This document shows positions 9,759 through 16,770 of a DNA stretch of 64,000 bases, piece by piece. Under the pieces are notes generated by a model. It did no database searches. It was not told where the DNA came from and worked only from the letters and a program-made list of their open reading frames with translations. Numbering within the stretch: position 1 is the stretch's first letter; each line of letters starts with the position of its first letter. The translations under genes were made by a program, and so were the position numbers. This DNA is from an uncultured Bacteroidales bacterium (GTDB lineage Bacteria; Bacteroidota; Bacteroidia; Bacteroidales; Muribaculaceae): assembly GCA_902800715.1 (NCBI GenBank), contig CADCFN010000002.1, forward strand, positions 310,001 to 374,000, read 5' to 3'.

Positions 9759-9854
9759 TCAGTCAATTGAAACACCGATTTTCAAGAAGCCTCCGTCGAT
9801 CGGAATGCCACCGGTTGTTTCCAACCCCCTTTTGTTGCCACAAAAGTAGTGCAT
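9759..9854 (-). CDS. Possible 31-codon ORF in the recJ leader
   Basis: A complete small frame encodes a 31-residue peptide containing ETTGGIPIDGGFLKIGVSID. Its ATG overlaps the -7 box of the predicted recJ promoter, so translation from that ATG would need a start site further upstream. An internal TTG could serve instead. No family is recognised. It may be a leader peptide, a gene relic or chance. Confidence 0.2.
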   Translation of the reverse strand: MHYFCGNKRGLETTGGIPIDGGFLKIGVSID

Positions 9855-9871
9855 TTGATACGTTTTTCAAA
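9841..9871 (-). promoter_or_regulatory. Promoter of recJ-recQ
   Basis: On the minus strand a TTTG (9868-9871) is followed after 19 bases by TACTTTTG (9841-9848), fitting the Bacteroidota -33/-7 pattern. The leader to the recJ ATG would be about 165 bases. Confidence 0.55.
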
Positions 9872-10076
9872 GAAAAAATGCCAATATTTTTAGTGTGCTT
9901 TAATCATTTTAGCGAATTTTAACAGGTTTTTCTGGCTTTTTCAGTGCTAAGAAATACCATTACAATGGACTTAAATTTAAATAATTACTTTATGTTTTAT
10001 ACTATATTTTCCTTAGTATTATCAAATTATATAAAGAATCTTCAACAAACCAGCATTATCGGGAAGAATGGTAACG

Positions 10077-10117
10077 AAAAAAGAAAATCGCCAACCAGGA
10101 GTACCAGTCGGCGATTT
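10077..10117 (-). terminator. Terminator of the tRNA-Cys transcript
   Basis: On the minus strand AAATCGCC pairs with GGCGATTT across a 17-base loop, followed by TCTTTTTT. It lies a few bases after the tRNA 3' end. Confidence 0.75.
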
Positions 10118-10124
10118 CTCGTTG

Positions 10125-10196
10125 AGGTCGCTAGCGGACTCGAACCGCTGTGCCCGGTTTTGCAGACCGGTGACTAAACCACTCATCCAAGCGACC
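10125..10196 (-). tRNA. tRNA-Cys (anticodon GCA)
   Basis: A complete cloverleaf can be drawn: acceptor stem GGTCGCT/AGCGACC with discriminator T, a D-arm with GGTTTAGTC, anticodon stem CCGGT/ACCGG with loop CTGCAAA (anticodon GCA at 10161-10163), and T-arm AGCGG/CCGCT with loop TTCGAGT. The CCA end is not encoded. U73 is the identity base expected for cysteine. Confidence 0.95.
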
Positions 10197-10213
10197 TTTC
10201 GTAAATAGCGGTG

Positions 10214-10245
10214 CAAAATTACTGCGTATTTTTGACCTGTGCAAC
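10214..10245 (-). promoter_or_regulatory. Possible tRNA-Cys promoter overlapping the end of the small upstream gene
   Basis: TAATTTTG (10214-10221, minus strand) is a good -7 box that includes the stop codon of the 70-residue gene. A weak -33 GTTG lies 20 bases upstream. Transcription would begin about 10 bases before the tRNA. Confidence 0.4.
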
Positions 10246-10431
10246 TTTATCGGCACATTTTTTCGCAGAATTTTTCTCTGGCTTCTGGCAAACATCCTTT
10301 AATTTGCATGAGGCACAGGCAGTTAGCGCCGTTTTCTTACCCTTAGCGGCACCCACTGCTGAACGCACTGCAGCTACCACCGCAATAGCGACAATGACTC
10401 CCACCAGCAAATAATGCAACCAATTATTCAT
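10219..10431 (-). CDS. Small single-pass Cys-rich membrane protein
   Basis: The 70-residue protein has one N-terminal membrane helix (about residues 5-28, LLVGVIVAIAVVAAV). A cytoplasmic Lys-rich tail follows with four cysteines in the pattern C-x2-C-x5-C-x11-C. The cysteine spacing suggests a small metal or Fe-S site, as in FeoB-associated Cys-rich membrane proteins, but no Feo gene is nearby and I do not assign it. It starts 9 bases after topB and is probably co-transcribed with it. Confidence 0.6.
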   Translation of the reverse strand: MNNWLHYLLVGVIVAIAVVAAVRSAVGAAKGKKTALTACASCKLKDVCQKPEKNSAKKCADKVAQVKNTQ

Positions 10432-10440
10432 TAAACTAGC

Positions 10441-12525
10441 TTATTTGGTTTTAAAATTCTTCTTTATCAAGCGCGACAGCTTAGCCGGGGTCAGATCAGC
10501 AGGATATTCGGTGAACGGCATCACCGTGTGGCAACCGTTTTTATACTCGCTGCACCCGAATGCGGTATTACCTTTAACCAAATGCCCCTTGCCACATACA
10601 GGACACGGGATTTCCTCAATACTCTTCAAACGGGGAGCACGAGGCTTCACTGGCTTGCCATCTCCTCCTGATGCCTTCGGCGACTTGGGTTTATCGGGCT
10701 TGCCCTGCTCGACGGCAATGCTGCCGCTGCTGTTGTCACGCAACACATTGAGCACAATCTCGCCAATCATTTTCTTGAGTTCATCAATGAACTGAGCTGC
10801 ACTATACTCACCTCGCTCAATTTCACGCAACTTTTTCTCCCACAAGCCAGTGAGTGATGCACTCTTAAGCAATGGTTCATGGATTGTGTCTATCAGTTGT
10901 ATGCCTGCCAGAGTGGGCGTGATTGCTTTTCGCTCCTTGCGGATGTAGCGTCGCTTGAACAAGGTCTCGATGATTGCAGCACGGGTGGAAGGGCGTCCGA
11001 TGCCGTTCTCTTTCATAGCATCGCGCAGTTCCTCATCGTTTACGGTTTTGCCTGCAGTTTCCATAGCACGCAGAAGCGTACCCTCAGTATATGGTTTGGG
11101 CGGCTGCGTGGTACGTTTCAGTATCGAGGGCTCGTGCGGTCCACTCTCCCCTTTCTCGAAGTGCGGCATTGTTCCATTGTCCTCGTCCTCAGCCTTTTCC
11201 TTTCCATCTTCATCGACGTTTTTGTCGCCAGGCTTGTTGAAGAGGTCACGCCAGCCCGCCTTGAGGATTTCTTTGCCAGTCGCTTTGAATCCATATTCTC
11301 CCACTTGCGCCATCACTGTCGTTGTGTTGAACTCGCAATCAGGATAAAAAGCGGCAATAAAACGCATAGCGATGAGGTGATATACCCGCTTTTCGTCAGG
11401 TGTCATCGCTACTGTAGCAGGATTGACGTTAGTGGGGATAATTGCATGGTGATCAGTCACTTTGCTATTATCAAAGACCTTCTTGGTCTTGGGCAATTTG
11501 GGCAACGACAACAATGGAGCTGTTAGGTTGGCATAAGGAGCCATTGCCTGTAGAATGCCCGGCACCTGCGGGTAGATGTCATCGCTCAAGTAGGTCGTAT
11601 CGACACGAGGATAGGTTGTCGCCTTTTTCTCGTAGAGCGACTGGATGGTCTTCAGCGCCTCATCGGCCGACATGCCAAACTTCTTGTTGCATTCAACCTG
11701 CAGGCTAGTCAAATCGAAAAGACGTGGAGGTGCTTCACGTCCCTTTTTGGTCTCGACCGAAGTCACTTCAAGCGGCAACTGCTTGATATTCTCTACAATA
11801 GCGCTTGCCTCGCCTTCAGTCTTAAAGCGTCCACGTGTGCTATTGAAAGTGACTCCACGATACTTGGTCTTTAATTCCCAATAGTCTTCAGGCACAAAGT
11901 TCTCAATTTCACGGTGACGTGCGACAATCATGGCGAGCGTGGGCGTCTGCACCCTGCCCACCGACAGCACATCCCGCGATTGAGAGTACTTTAATGTATA
12001 TAGACGCGTGGCATTCATGCCCAAGACCCAGTCGCCGATAGCGCGAGATAGTCCCGCAAAATACAGATTATCAAAGTCTTTGGCGTCTTTTAACTGTTCA
12101 AAGCCTTTGCATATGCTTTCATCGGTCAGTGATGAAATCCATAAGCGTTTTACAGGCTTGTCGCAACCAGCCTTCTGATACACCCAACGCTGAATCAGTT
12201 CGCCTTCCTGGCCGGCATCACCGCAGTTGATGACCTCGTCGGCGCTTGCAATCAGACTCTTGATAACATTAAACTGTTTCTTTATACCTTCATCGTCTTT
12301 CAGCTTAATACCAAAGCGTTGCGGTATCATTGGCAGTTGACCAAGACTCCACCGTTTCCATTGATCGGTATAGTCGTTGGGCTCCTTGAGTTCACACAGG
12401 TGTCCAAAAGTCCATGTCACCTGATAGCCATTGCCCTCGTAGTAGCCATCGTGCCTGTCATTGGCACCAAGCAATCGGGCAATGTCACGTGCCACACTGG
12501 GTTTCTCGGTAACGCAGACTCTCAT
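10441..12525 (-). CDS. topB: DNA topoisomerase III (type IA)
   Basis: This 694-residue type IA topoisomerase has an N-terminal TOPRIM domain (VTEKPSVARDIA, later GDAGQEGELIQRW). The SVGRVQTPTLAMIV signature comes next, then the catalytic tyrosine region TYPRVDTTYLSDD. A C-terminal zinc-ribbon-like module (CPVCGKGHL...FGCSEYKNGC) follows a Lys/Pro-rich linker. It decatenates and relaxes DNA through a 5'-phosphotyrosine intermediate. It fits the neighbouring RecQ, because TopIII and RecQ form a conserved functional pair. Confidence 0.95.
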   Translation of the reverse strand: MRVCVTEKPSVARDIARLLGANDRHDGYYEGNGYQVTWTFGHLCELKEPNDYTDQWKRWSLGQLPMIPQRFGIKLKDDEGIKKQFNVIKSLIASADEVINCGDAGQEGELIQRWVYQKAGCDKPVKRLWISSLTDESICKGFEQLKDAKDFDNLYFAGLSRAIGDWVLGMNATRLYTLKYSQSRDVLSVGRVQTPTLAMIVARHREIENFVPEDYWELKTKYRGVTFNSTRGRFKTEGEASAIVENIKQLPLEVTSVETKKGREAPPRLFDLTSLQVECNKKFGMSADEALKTIQSLYEKKATTYPRVDTTYLSDDIYPQVPGILQAMAPYANLTAPLLSLPKLPKTKKVFDNSKVTDHHAIIPTNVNPATVAMTPDEKRVYHLIAMRFIAAFYPDCEFNTTTVMAQVGEYGFKATGKEILKAGWRDLFNKPGDKNVDEDGKEKAEDEDNGTMPHFEKGESGPHEPSILKRTTQPPKPYTEGTLLRAMETAGKTVNDEELRDAMKENGIGRPSTRAAIIETLFKRRYIRKERKAITPTLAGIQLIDTIHEPLLKSASLTGLWEKKLREIERGEYSAAQFIDELKKMIGEIVLNVLRDNSSGSIAVEQGKPDKPKSPKASGGDGKPVKPRAPRLKSIEEIPCPVCGKGHLVKGNTAFGCSEYKNGCHTVMPFTEYPADLTPAKLSRLIKKNFKTK

Positions 12526-12578
12526 TTAGTTAATAGTTAATAATTAATAGTTTTATATTTAAAGTGATTCTTTAAGTG

Positions 12579-13376
12579 TTATTCGCCTAGTTTTTGTGCC
12601 TTGGCTTCATTCCAGAGTTCGTCCATCTCGGCTAAGGTCAACTCGTTGACGTGGCGTCCTTGCTCATTGGCCTTCTGCTCGATGTAGTTGAAGCGGGCGA
12701 TGAATTTGCGGTTTGTACGCTCCAGGGCATTATCGGGACGCACGTCATAGAGGCGCGCAGCGTTGATAAGTGAGAAGAACAGGTCGCCAAATTCCTTTTC
12801 CCTGTCCACTTTGTCATTATCCCGCAATTCGGCCTCTACCTCATTCATTTCCTCCTTGACCTTGTCCCAGACGTCCTCGCGCTGCTGCCAGTCAAAGCCT
12901 ACGTTGGCAGCCTTTTCCTGGATACGTTCAGCCTTGATGAGCGACGGTAAGCTGCGAGGCACGCCACTGAGTACCATCTTGTTACCATCCTTTTCACTCA
13001 TCTTGAGCACTTCCCAATTCTGGAGCACCTGGGCGGCAGTATCGGCTTTCTCCTCGCCAAAGACGTGGGGATGACGATAAACCAGCTTCTCACACAAGGC
13101 GTCACAGACGTCGGCGATGTCAAATTTGCCCTTCTCGTCACCGATTTTGGCATAAAAGACGATATGCAGCAACACATCACCCAATTCCTTGCGGATTTTA
13201 TCGTCATCCTCGCCCATGATGGCATCGGCGAGTTCCATGGTTTCCTCGATGGTATTTGGACGCAGGCTCTCATTGGTCTGCTTGCGGTCCCACGGGCACT
13301 TCACGCGCAACTCGTCCAAGATGTCGAGCAAACGACCGAAGGCCTCCAATTTCTTTTCTCTGCTGTTGTTAGGCAT
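12579..13376 (-). CDS. mazG: Nucleoside triphosphate pyrophosphohydrolase MazG
   Basis: This 265-residue all-alpha NTP pyrophosphohydrolase hydrolyses (d)NTPs to the monophosphate plus pyrophosphate. The first domain has the CPWDRKQTNESLRPNTIEE start and the metal site EExxE...KELGD; a second MazG half follows (REKEFGDLFFSLINAAR). The length matches E. coli MazG. It has its own well-formed promoter and lies 53 bases upstream of topB on the same strand. Confidence 0.93.
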   Translation of the reverse strand: MPNNSREKKLEAFGRLLDILDELRVKCPWDRKQTNESLRPNTIEETMELADAIMGEDDDKIRKELGDVLLHIVFYAKIGDEKGKFDIADVCDALCEKLVYRHPHVFGEEKADTAAQVLQNWEVLKMSEKDGNKMVLSGVPRSLPSLIKAERIQEKAANVGFDWQQREDVWDKVKEEMNEVEAELRDNDKVDREKEFGDLFFSLINAARLYDVRPDNALERTNRKFIARFNYIEQKANEQGRHVNELTLAEMDELWNEAKAQKLGE

Positions 13377-13405
13377 GATTTATTGTCATTTATTAAACTA
13401 ATCTG

Positions 13406-13436
13406 CAAAATTACTAATTTTTAAATTCACTGCAAA
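13406..13436 (-). promoter_or_regulatory. Promoter of mazG
   Basis: TTTG (13433-13436) and TAATTTTG (13406-13413) are separated by 19 bases on the minus strand. The leader to the mazG ATG is about 20-25 bases. The position also marks the end of the upstream TIR/TPR operon. Confidence 0.65.
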
Positions 13437-13451
13437 CGCATATATCTGAGG

Positions 13452-15275
13452 TTATCGATGACTGATGCGCCAGATGGTGCCCTCAATGAGTGAACAGTAG
13501 ATATCACCACGCTCATCGACCTCAAAACCGTTCACCTCGCTGGTTCCCAACCGATAAGTGAACTCAAGCATGTGTGTTGCGGCATTAACGACTGCCAGCA
13601 TTCCGCGACGTGAACCACAGTAAATGAAGCCGTTATGTTCCAGCACGATACTTGGTGCATGTTCATATCCGAACCCTAAATCCACTTTCCACAACAGTTC
13701 GTATCGGTCTCCAGTGCTCATGGCGACCAGTTCACCGTCCATCGTCTTGGCATAAGCCACCTTGCCGTCAGCACTGTGTCCCAAACTCTCGCGCACCTTA
13801 TTGTCGTTCTTCTCGCGCCAGAGCTGTTCGCCCGTTCGACGGTCAAGACCCGTTGAAAAACGGTCGGGAGCGACAATAACGACATGCTCAGGAGTTACGA
13901 CAGGCACCACATTGCCCGGACTATAGAGATTCACGTTCTTGCCGTTGTTCCATTGCCAACGCATGGCGCCCGTGCGGCGGTCAAGGCAACGCAGATAAGT
14001 ATCCCAAGCGCCAAAGACCACATCCTTGCCGTCGATTACAGGCTCAGCCTGGCAATAGTTGTTGATGTCGTTATATTGCCACAGCAAACGGTGACGCTTC
14101 ACGTCCCAAGCCTGGAACGCCTTGAAACCACCCTGATATAAGATACCGTCACTCACGATGCCGTCGGCAACGTAGGGGCCAGCGGCATCATACTGCCACT
14201 TGACCTTACCGGATTTCTTGTCAAGCCAAACGAGGCGCTTGTCACTGGTTGGCAGGACAATGTACTTGTCGCCCACAGCAGGACGCGAAAAGAGCATGGC
14301 GTCGGTCTTGTATTGCCAACGCAGAGCGCCAGACGTCTTGTCCACCGCCTTGCAGTAACCCAGCGAGTTGCCAAAGTAAATGTTCTTATTGTCAAGTCCA
14401 ACCCTGGTAAATATCGAGGCATTATCGGCAACCAAACGCTGAACGTCAAATCCAGCCGGTATCTCGTAGCGCTCTTGTGCCGTGATAGAAGAATAATAGT
14501 CCAAGTTGATGCGATAGGCGTACATCTGCTCAGGCTCCTTGCCTATCACCTTATTATATACATATATCCAGTTGCGGTCCAGATCGATAGTCATCAACGT
14601 GTAGCCATAGTTGTTACCGCCCATATCCAGAGCCCTGACCATCAACCCGTTGATGCCATCAGTCTCATACAGCCGCCAATGGTGGTAATGTCCGCACTGG
14701 TGGGTGATTACAGGATATTTCTTGAGAATATCGACATAGGCACGGTAGTTGTCCAAATCATCGAGGATGGGATAATGGTTGACACTCAAGACCTTCATGC
14801 CAGGCTTGACCATCGCCGTGAGCGTGCTGTCGAGCCACAACAGGTCTTCCTGCTTGATGTGGCCATCACCCATCTTCATGAACGGACCGCAGTTCATGCC
14901 CACTACCACCAGATTGTCCACTGTAAAGACAAAACGATCTGCCCCCCAAATGTCATTGAAAGTCTTGCAAGCGCTCTGGCTCCAGTTGTTCTCGTGGTTG
15001 CCGGGGATGACATACAAGGGATGGGTAATACCGTCGAGAATTCCCTTGATATTATACAGTTGTTCGTCACTGCCCTCGTTGGTCAAGTCACCCGTCAACA
15101 AGACAGCATCGACGCCGGTGCCGTTGATTTCGGCTATCGCCTCGCGTAACTTGCCTTCATTGGCATTGCCAGGTGTGACATGCACATCACTCAGGATAGC
15201 CAGTCGGACTACCCCACCCTGCACGGCAAACGATAGCAACACCATTGCCAGCAGTAACACAAAATATCGTCTCAT
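13452..15275 (-). CDS. Secreted calcineurin-like phosphoesterase fused to a PQQ-type beta-propeller
   Basis: The 607-residue protein has a signal peptide (MRRYFVLLLAMVLLSFAVQG). A metallophosphoesterase domain (residues about 25-260) carries every metal motif: LSDVH, GDLTNEG, PGNHEN, VNHYP and GHYHH. The remaining 330 residues form a PQQ/WD-like propeller with repeated blades of the W(Q/R)Y(K/D/N) and LDRRTG type. It should act in the periplasm or on the surface. The substrate is not predictable; the family includes nucleotidases and phosphodiesterases. It starts 37 bases after the RyR gene on the same strand and may be the last gene of that operon. No promoter is visible in the gap. Confidence 0.8.
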   Translation of the reverse strand: MRRYFVLLLAMVLLSFAVQGGVVRLAILSDVHVTPGNANEGKLREAIAEINGTGVDAVLLTGDLTNEGSDEQLYNIKGILDGITHPLYVIPGNHENNWSQSACKTFNDIWGADRFVFTVDNLVVVGMNCGPFMKMGDGHIKQEDLLWLDSTLTAMVKPGMKVLSVNHYPILDDLDNYRAYVDILKKYPVITHQCGHYHHWRLYETDGINGLMVRALDMGGNNYGYTLMTIDLDRNWIYVYNKVIGKEPEQMYAYRINLDYYSSITAQERYEIPAGFDVQRLVADNASIFTRVGLDNKNIYFGNSLGYCKAVDKTSGALRWQYKTDAMLFSRPAVGDKYIVLPTSDKRLVWLDKKSGKVKWQYDAAGPYVADGIVSDGILYQGGFKAFQAWDVKRHRLLWQYNDINNYCQAEPVIDGKDVVFGAWDTYLRCLDRRTGAMRWQWNNGKNVNLYSPGNVVPVVTPEHVVIVAPDRFSTGLDRRTGEQLWREKNDNKVRESLGHSADGKVAYAKTMDGELVAMSTGDRYELLWKVDLGFGYEHAPSIVLEHNGFIYCGSRRGMLAVVNAATHMLEFTYRLGTSEVNGFEVDERGDIYCSLIEGTIWRISHR

Positions 15276-15312
15276 TGCACTTGAATATTAATCGTTATCA
15301 ACCTGTCAGCAC

Positions 15313-15606
15313 TCATTTTGAAATGAGGAACCCCAGTTTCTTAATAAGCTTGAGCGTACCCAGAGCCGTATCTCGGTCATACTGTTTCTCTACCTCAGGC
15401 AGTTCCTCATAAGGCACTAGACACGGGTGCGTCTTGAGTTCATCACTGCGTTTGGGGCCATAGACCCAGCCCTGTTCAAATCTAGACTTTGCCCACACCT
15501 CATGCACATTCTTAGCCAGCAGTTCCACCAGTTGATTCATTTCTTCAGGCAAACTGATTTCGCTGGTATCAACCGGTTGCGGGACATATTTATTTTCTTG
15601 TTCCAT
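15313..15606 (-). CDS. Stand-alone RyR domain protein
   Basis: The 97-residue protein is essentially one RyR (ryanodine-receptor) domain. The features HEVW...F..GWVYG...D..KTHPCLVPYEELPEVEKQYDRDTA match the conserved Trp/Gly/Tyr-Gly, HP.LVPY and EK..D positions. RyR domains are predicted ligand- or peptide-binding modules, and in bacteria are found beside signalling and conflict genes. I use the ATG at 15606, 6 bases after the TIR gene stop; a GTG at 15612 is the alternative. The C-terminus of the TrkA-like protein in the same operon resembles this domain. Confidence 0.75.
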   Translation of the reverse strand: MEQENKYVPQPVDTSEISLPEEMNQLVELLAKNVHEVWAKSRFEQGWVYGPKRSDELKTHPCLVPYEELPEVEKQYDRDTALGTLKLIKKLGFLISK

Positions 15607-15612
15607 TGTCAC

Positions 15613-16770
15613 TTACATTTTTTCTACCACGTCATTCTCTCCGCAAGGCATAGAAAGCATATCATTATAGAGGGGGAATGGCGCCTTCACTTTATACGTT
15701 TTGCGCTGAGCCTCAAGCGGGATAAACAGCACGACCTTGCCATTGGCATCGGAAACAGCCGGGTGCCCTTCTACCTCTACTTTAGTATTAGGGATAAAGG
15801 TCTCGGTCTCAGGGTTCCATAAACTGAAGTGGACGTCACCGTAAACCGCCGGATTGCGGTATATGTTCAATGCCACATCACGAGTTAGCGTGAGCGTCGT
15901 ATCAACAGGCATGAAATCTGGAGCTGTGAACGACATTTTCACCTGCTTTTCAAGAAAACGATGAGGAATATTGGCAAACAAGCCCTTATCGTTCATCGAT
16001 ACCAAGGTGTCAGCTTTGGTCTCGTTATCCAATGTCAGGGTGATGATAGCATCATGCAAGGGTGGCAACTGCTCGTTGGGTACTGACGCCTCGTTGAGGT
16101 TCACCGTGGCATCGAAGGGCTGGTTGTAAACCCACACTGCCACCAACGTGCCTATCATCAGCAGAGCGCCGAGCACCCATGCAATAATCCTGCGGATAAG
16201 GAGCCGTTTATGGCGTTTCCAAATAGCATCAAACTCAACGCCCAGCAACTTGGAAACCAGCTGCACATAGGCCCTCTCCTTGTTGAGCCACGGCCATGCG
16301 TATACCTTCTCATGGATGTTGGCTCCCAGAATTTCAGGCAGTTCCAGTTTATCAACGACAGGATTGAAACACTCCGTATCGGGATTACCGCTGTGAGGTG
16401 TGCCGTCAACGATAAAGAAATGGATGTTCTGGGTGCGTCCCAAACCATGGAAAAACTCAATCTCTTTGCCCACCCATTCAGAAGCTGCCGAATTAGGGGA
16501 GCAAATCACAATCAGGTTTCTCGAAGCCTTCAAGCGTTCCTGCAGTTCCTCGCTGAGTCCTCCAGGCTGGATATCGGTTGGCGCAAAGAAAACCGGTCTG
16601 ATCGGTTTGCGTTTCCAGCCTCGCTCGTTGCACATGGTAGCGGGCATACGGTAATGCTCCAGTTTGCGTTGAACGCGCTTTCCCCATTCCGTATCATTGG
16701 AATTGTAGCTGATGAACGCAAAATACTTGAACTGTTGCTCGTTCATCATTGATTCTGTTGACTCTTCCAT
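15613..16770 (-). CDS. Membrane-anchored TIR-domain protein with extracytoplasmic tail
   Basis: This 385-residue protein has an N-terminal TIR domain (residues about 15-180). It shows the strand-A motif FAFISYNSNDTEWG, the box RNLIVICSPNSAASEWVGKEIEFF and a conserved hydrophobic core. E103 in WVGKEI sits where the catalytic glutamate of NAD-cleaving TIRs such as SARM1 lies, so NADase activity is possible. One membrane helix follows (195-215), then about 170 extracytoplasmic residues that look like two Ig-like beta domains. The start overlaps the TPR gene by 25 bases. An ATG at 16749 that overlaps its stop (ATGA) is an alternative start. Confidence 0.8.
   Translation of the reverse strand: MEESTESMMNEQQFKYFAFISYNSNDTEWGKRVQRKLEHYRMPATMCNERGWKRKPIRPVFFAPTDIQPGGLSEELQERLKASRNLIVICSPNSAASEWVGKEIEFFHGLGRTQNIHFFIVDGTPHSGNPDTECFNPVVDKLELPEILGANIHEKVYAWPWLNKERAYVQLVSKLLGVEFDAIWKRHKRLLIRRIIAWVLGALLMIGTLVAVWVYNQPFDATVNLNEASVPNEQLPPLHDAIITLTLDNETKADTLVSMNDKGLFANIPHRFLEKQVKMSFTAPDFMPVDTTLTLTRDVALNIYRNPAVYGDVHFSLWNPETETFIPNTKVEVEGHPAVSDANGKVVLFIPLEAQRKTYKVKAPFPLYNDMLSMPCGENDVVEKM

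Larger units (their letters stand above)
9672..10124. other. Gene-free spacer upstream of recJ
   Basis: This 453-base spacer holds the recJ promoter (9841-9871) and leader. The leader includes a 31-codon frame at 9759-9854. The terminator of the tRNA-Cys unit (10077-10117) is at the other end. Bases from about 9880 to 10070 are AT-rich and show nothing recognisable. Confidence 0.6.

Noticed and set aside
14313-15149. Long plus-strand frame opposite the phosphoesterase gene
   Set aside because: The minus-strand gene carries a signal peptide and a full set of metal motifs; the plus-strand frame shows nothing.
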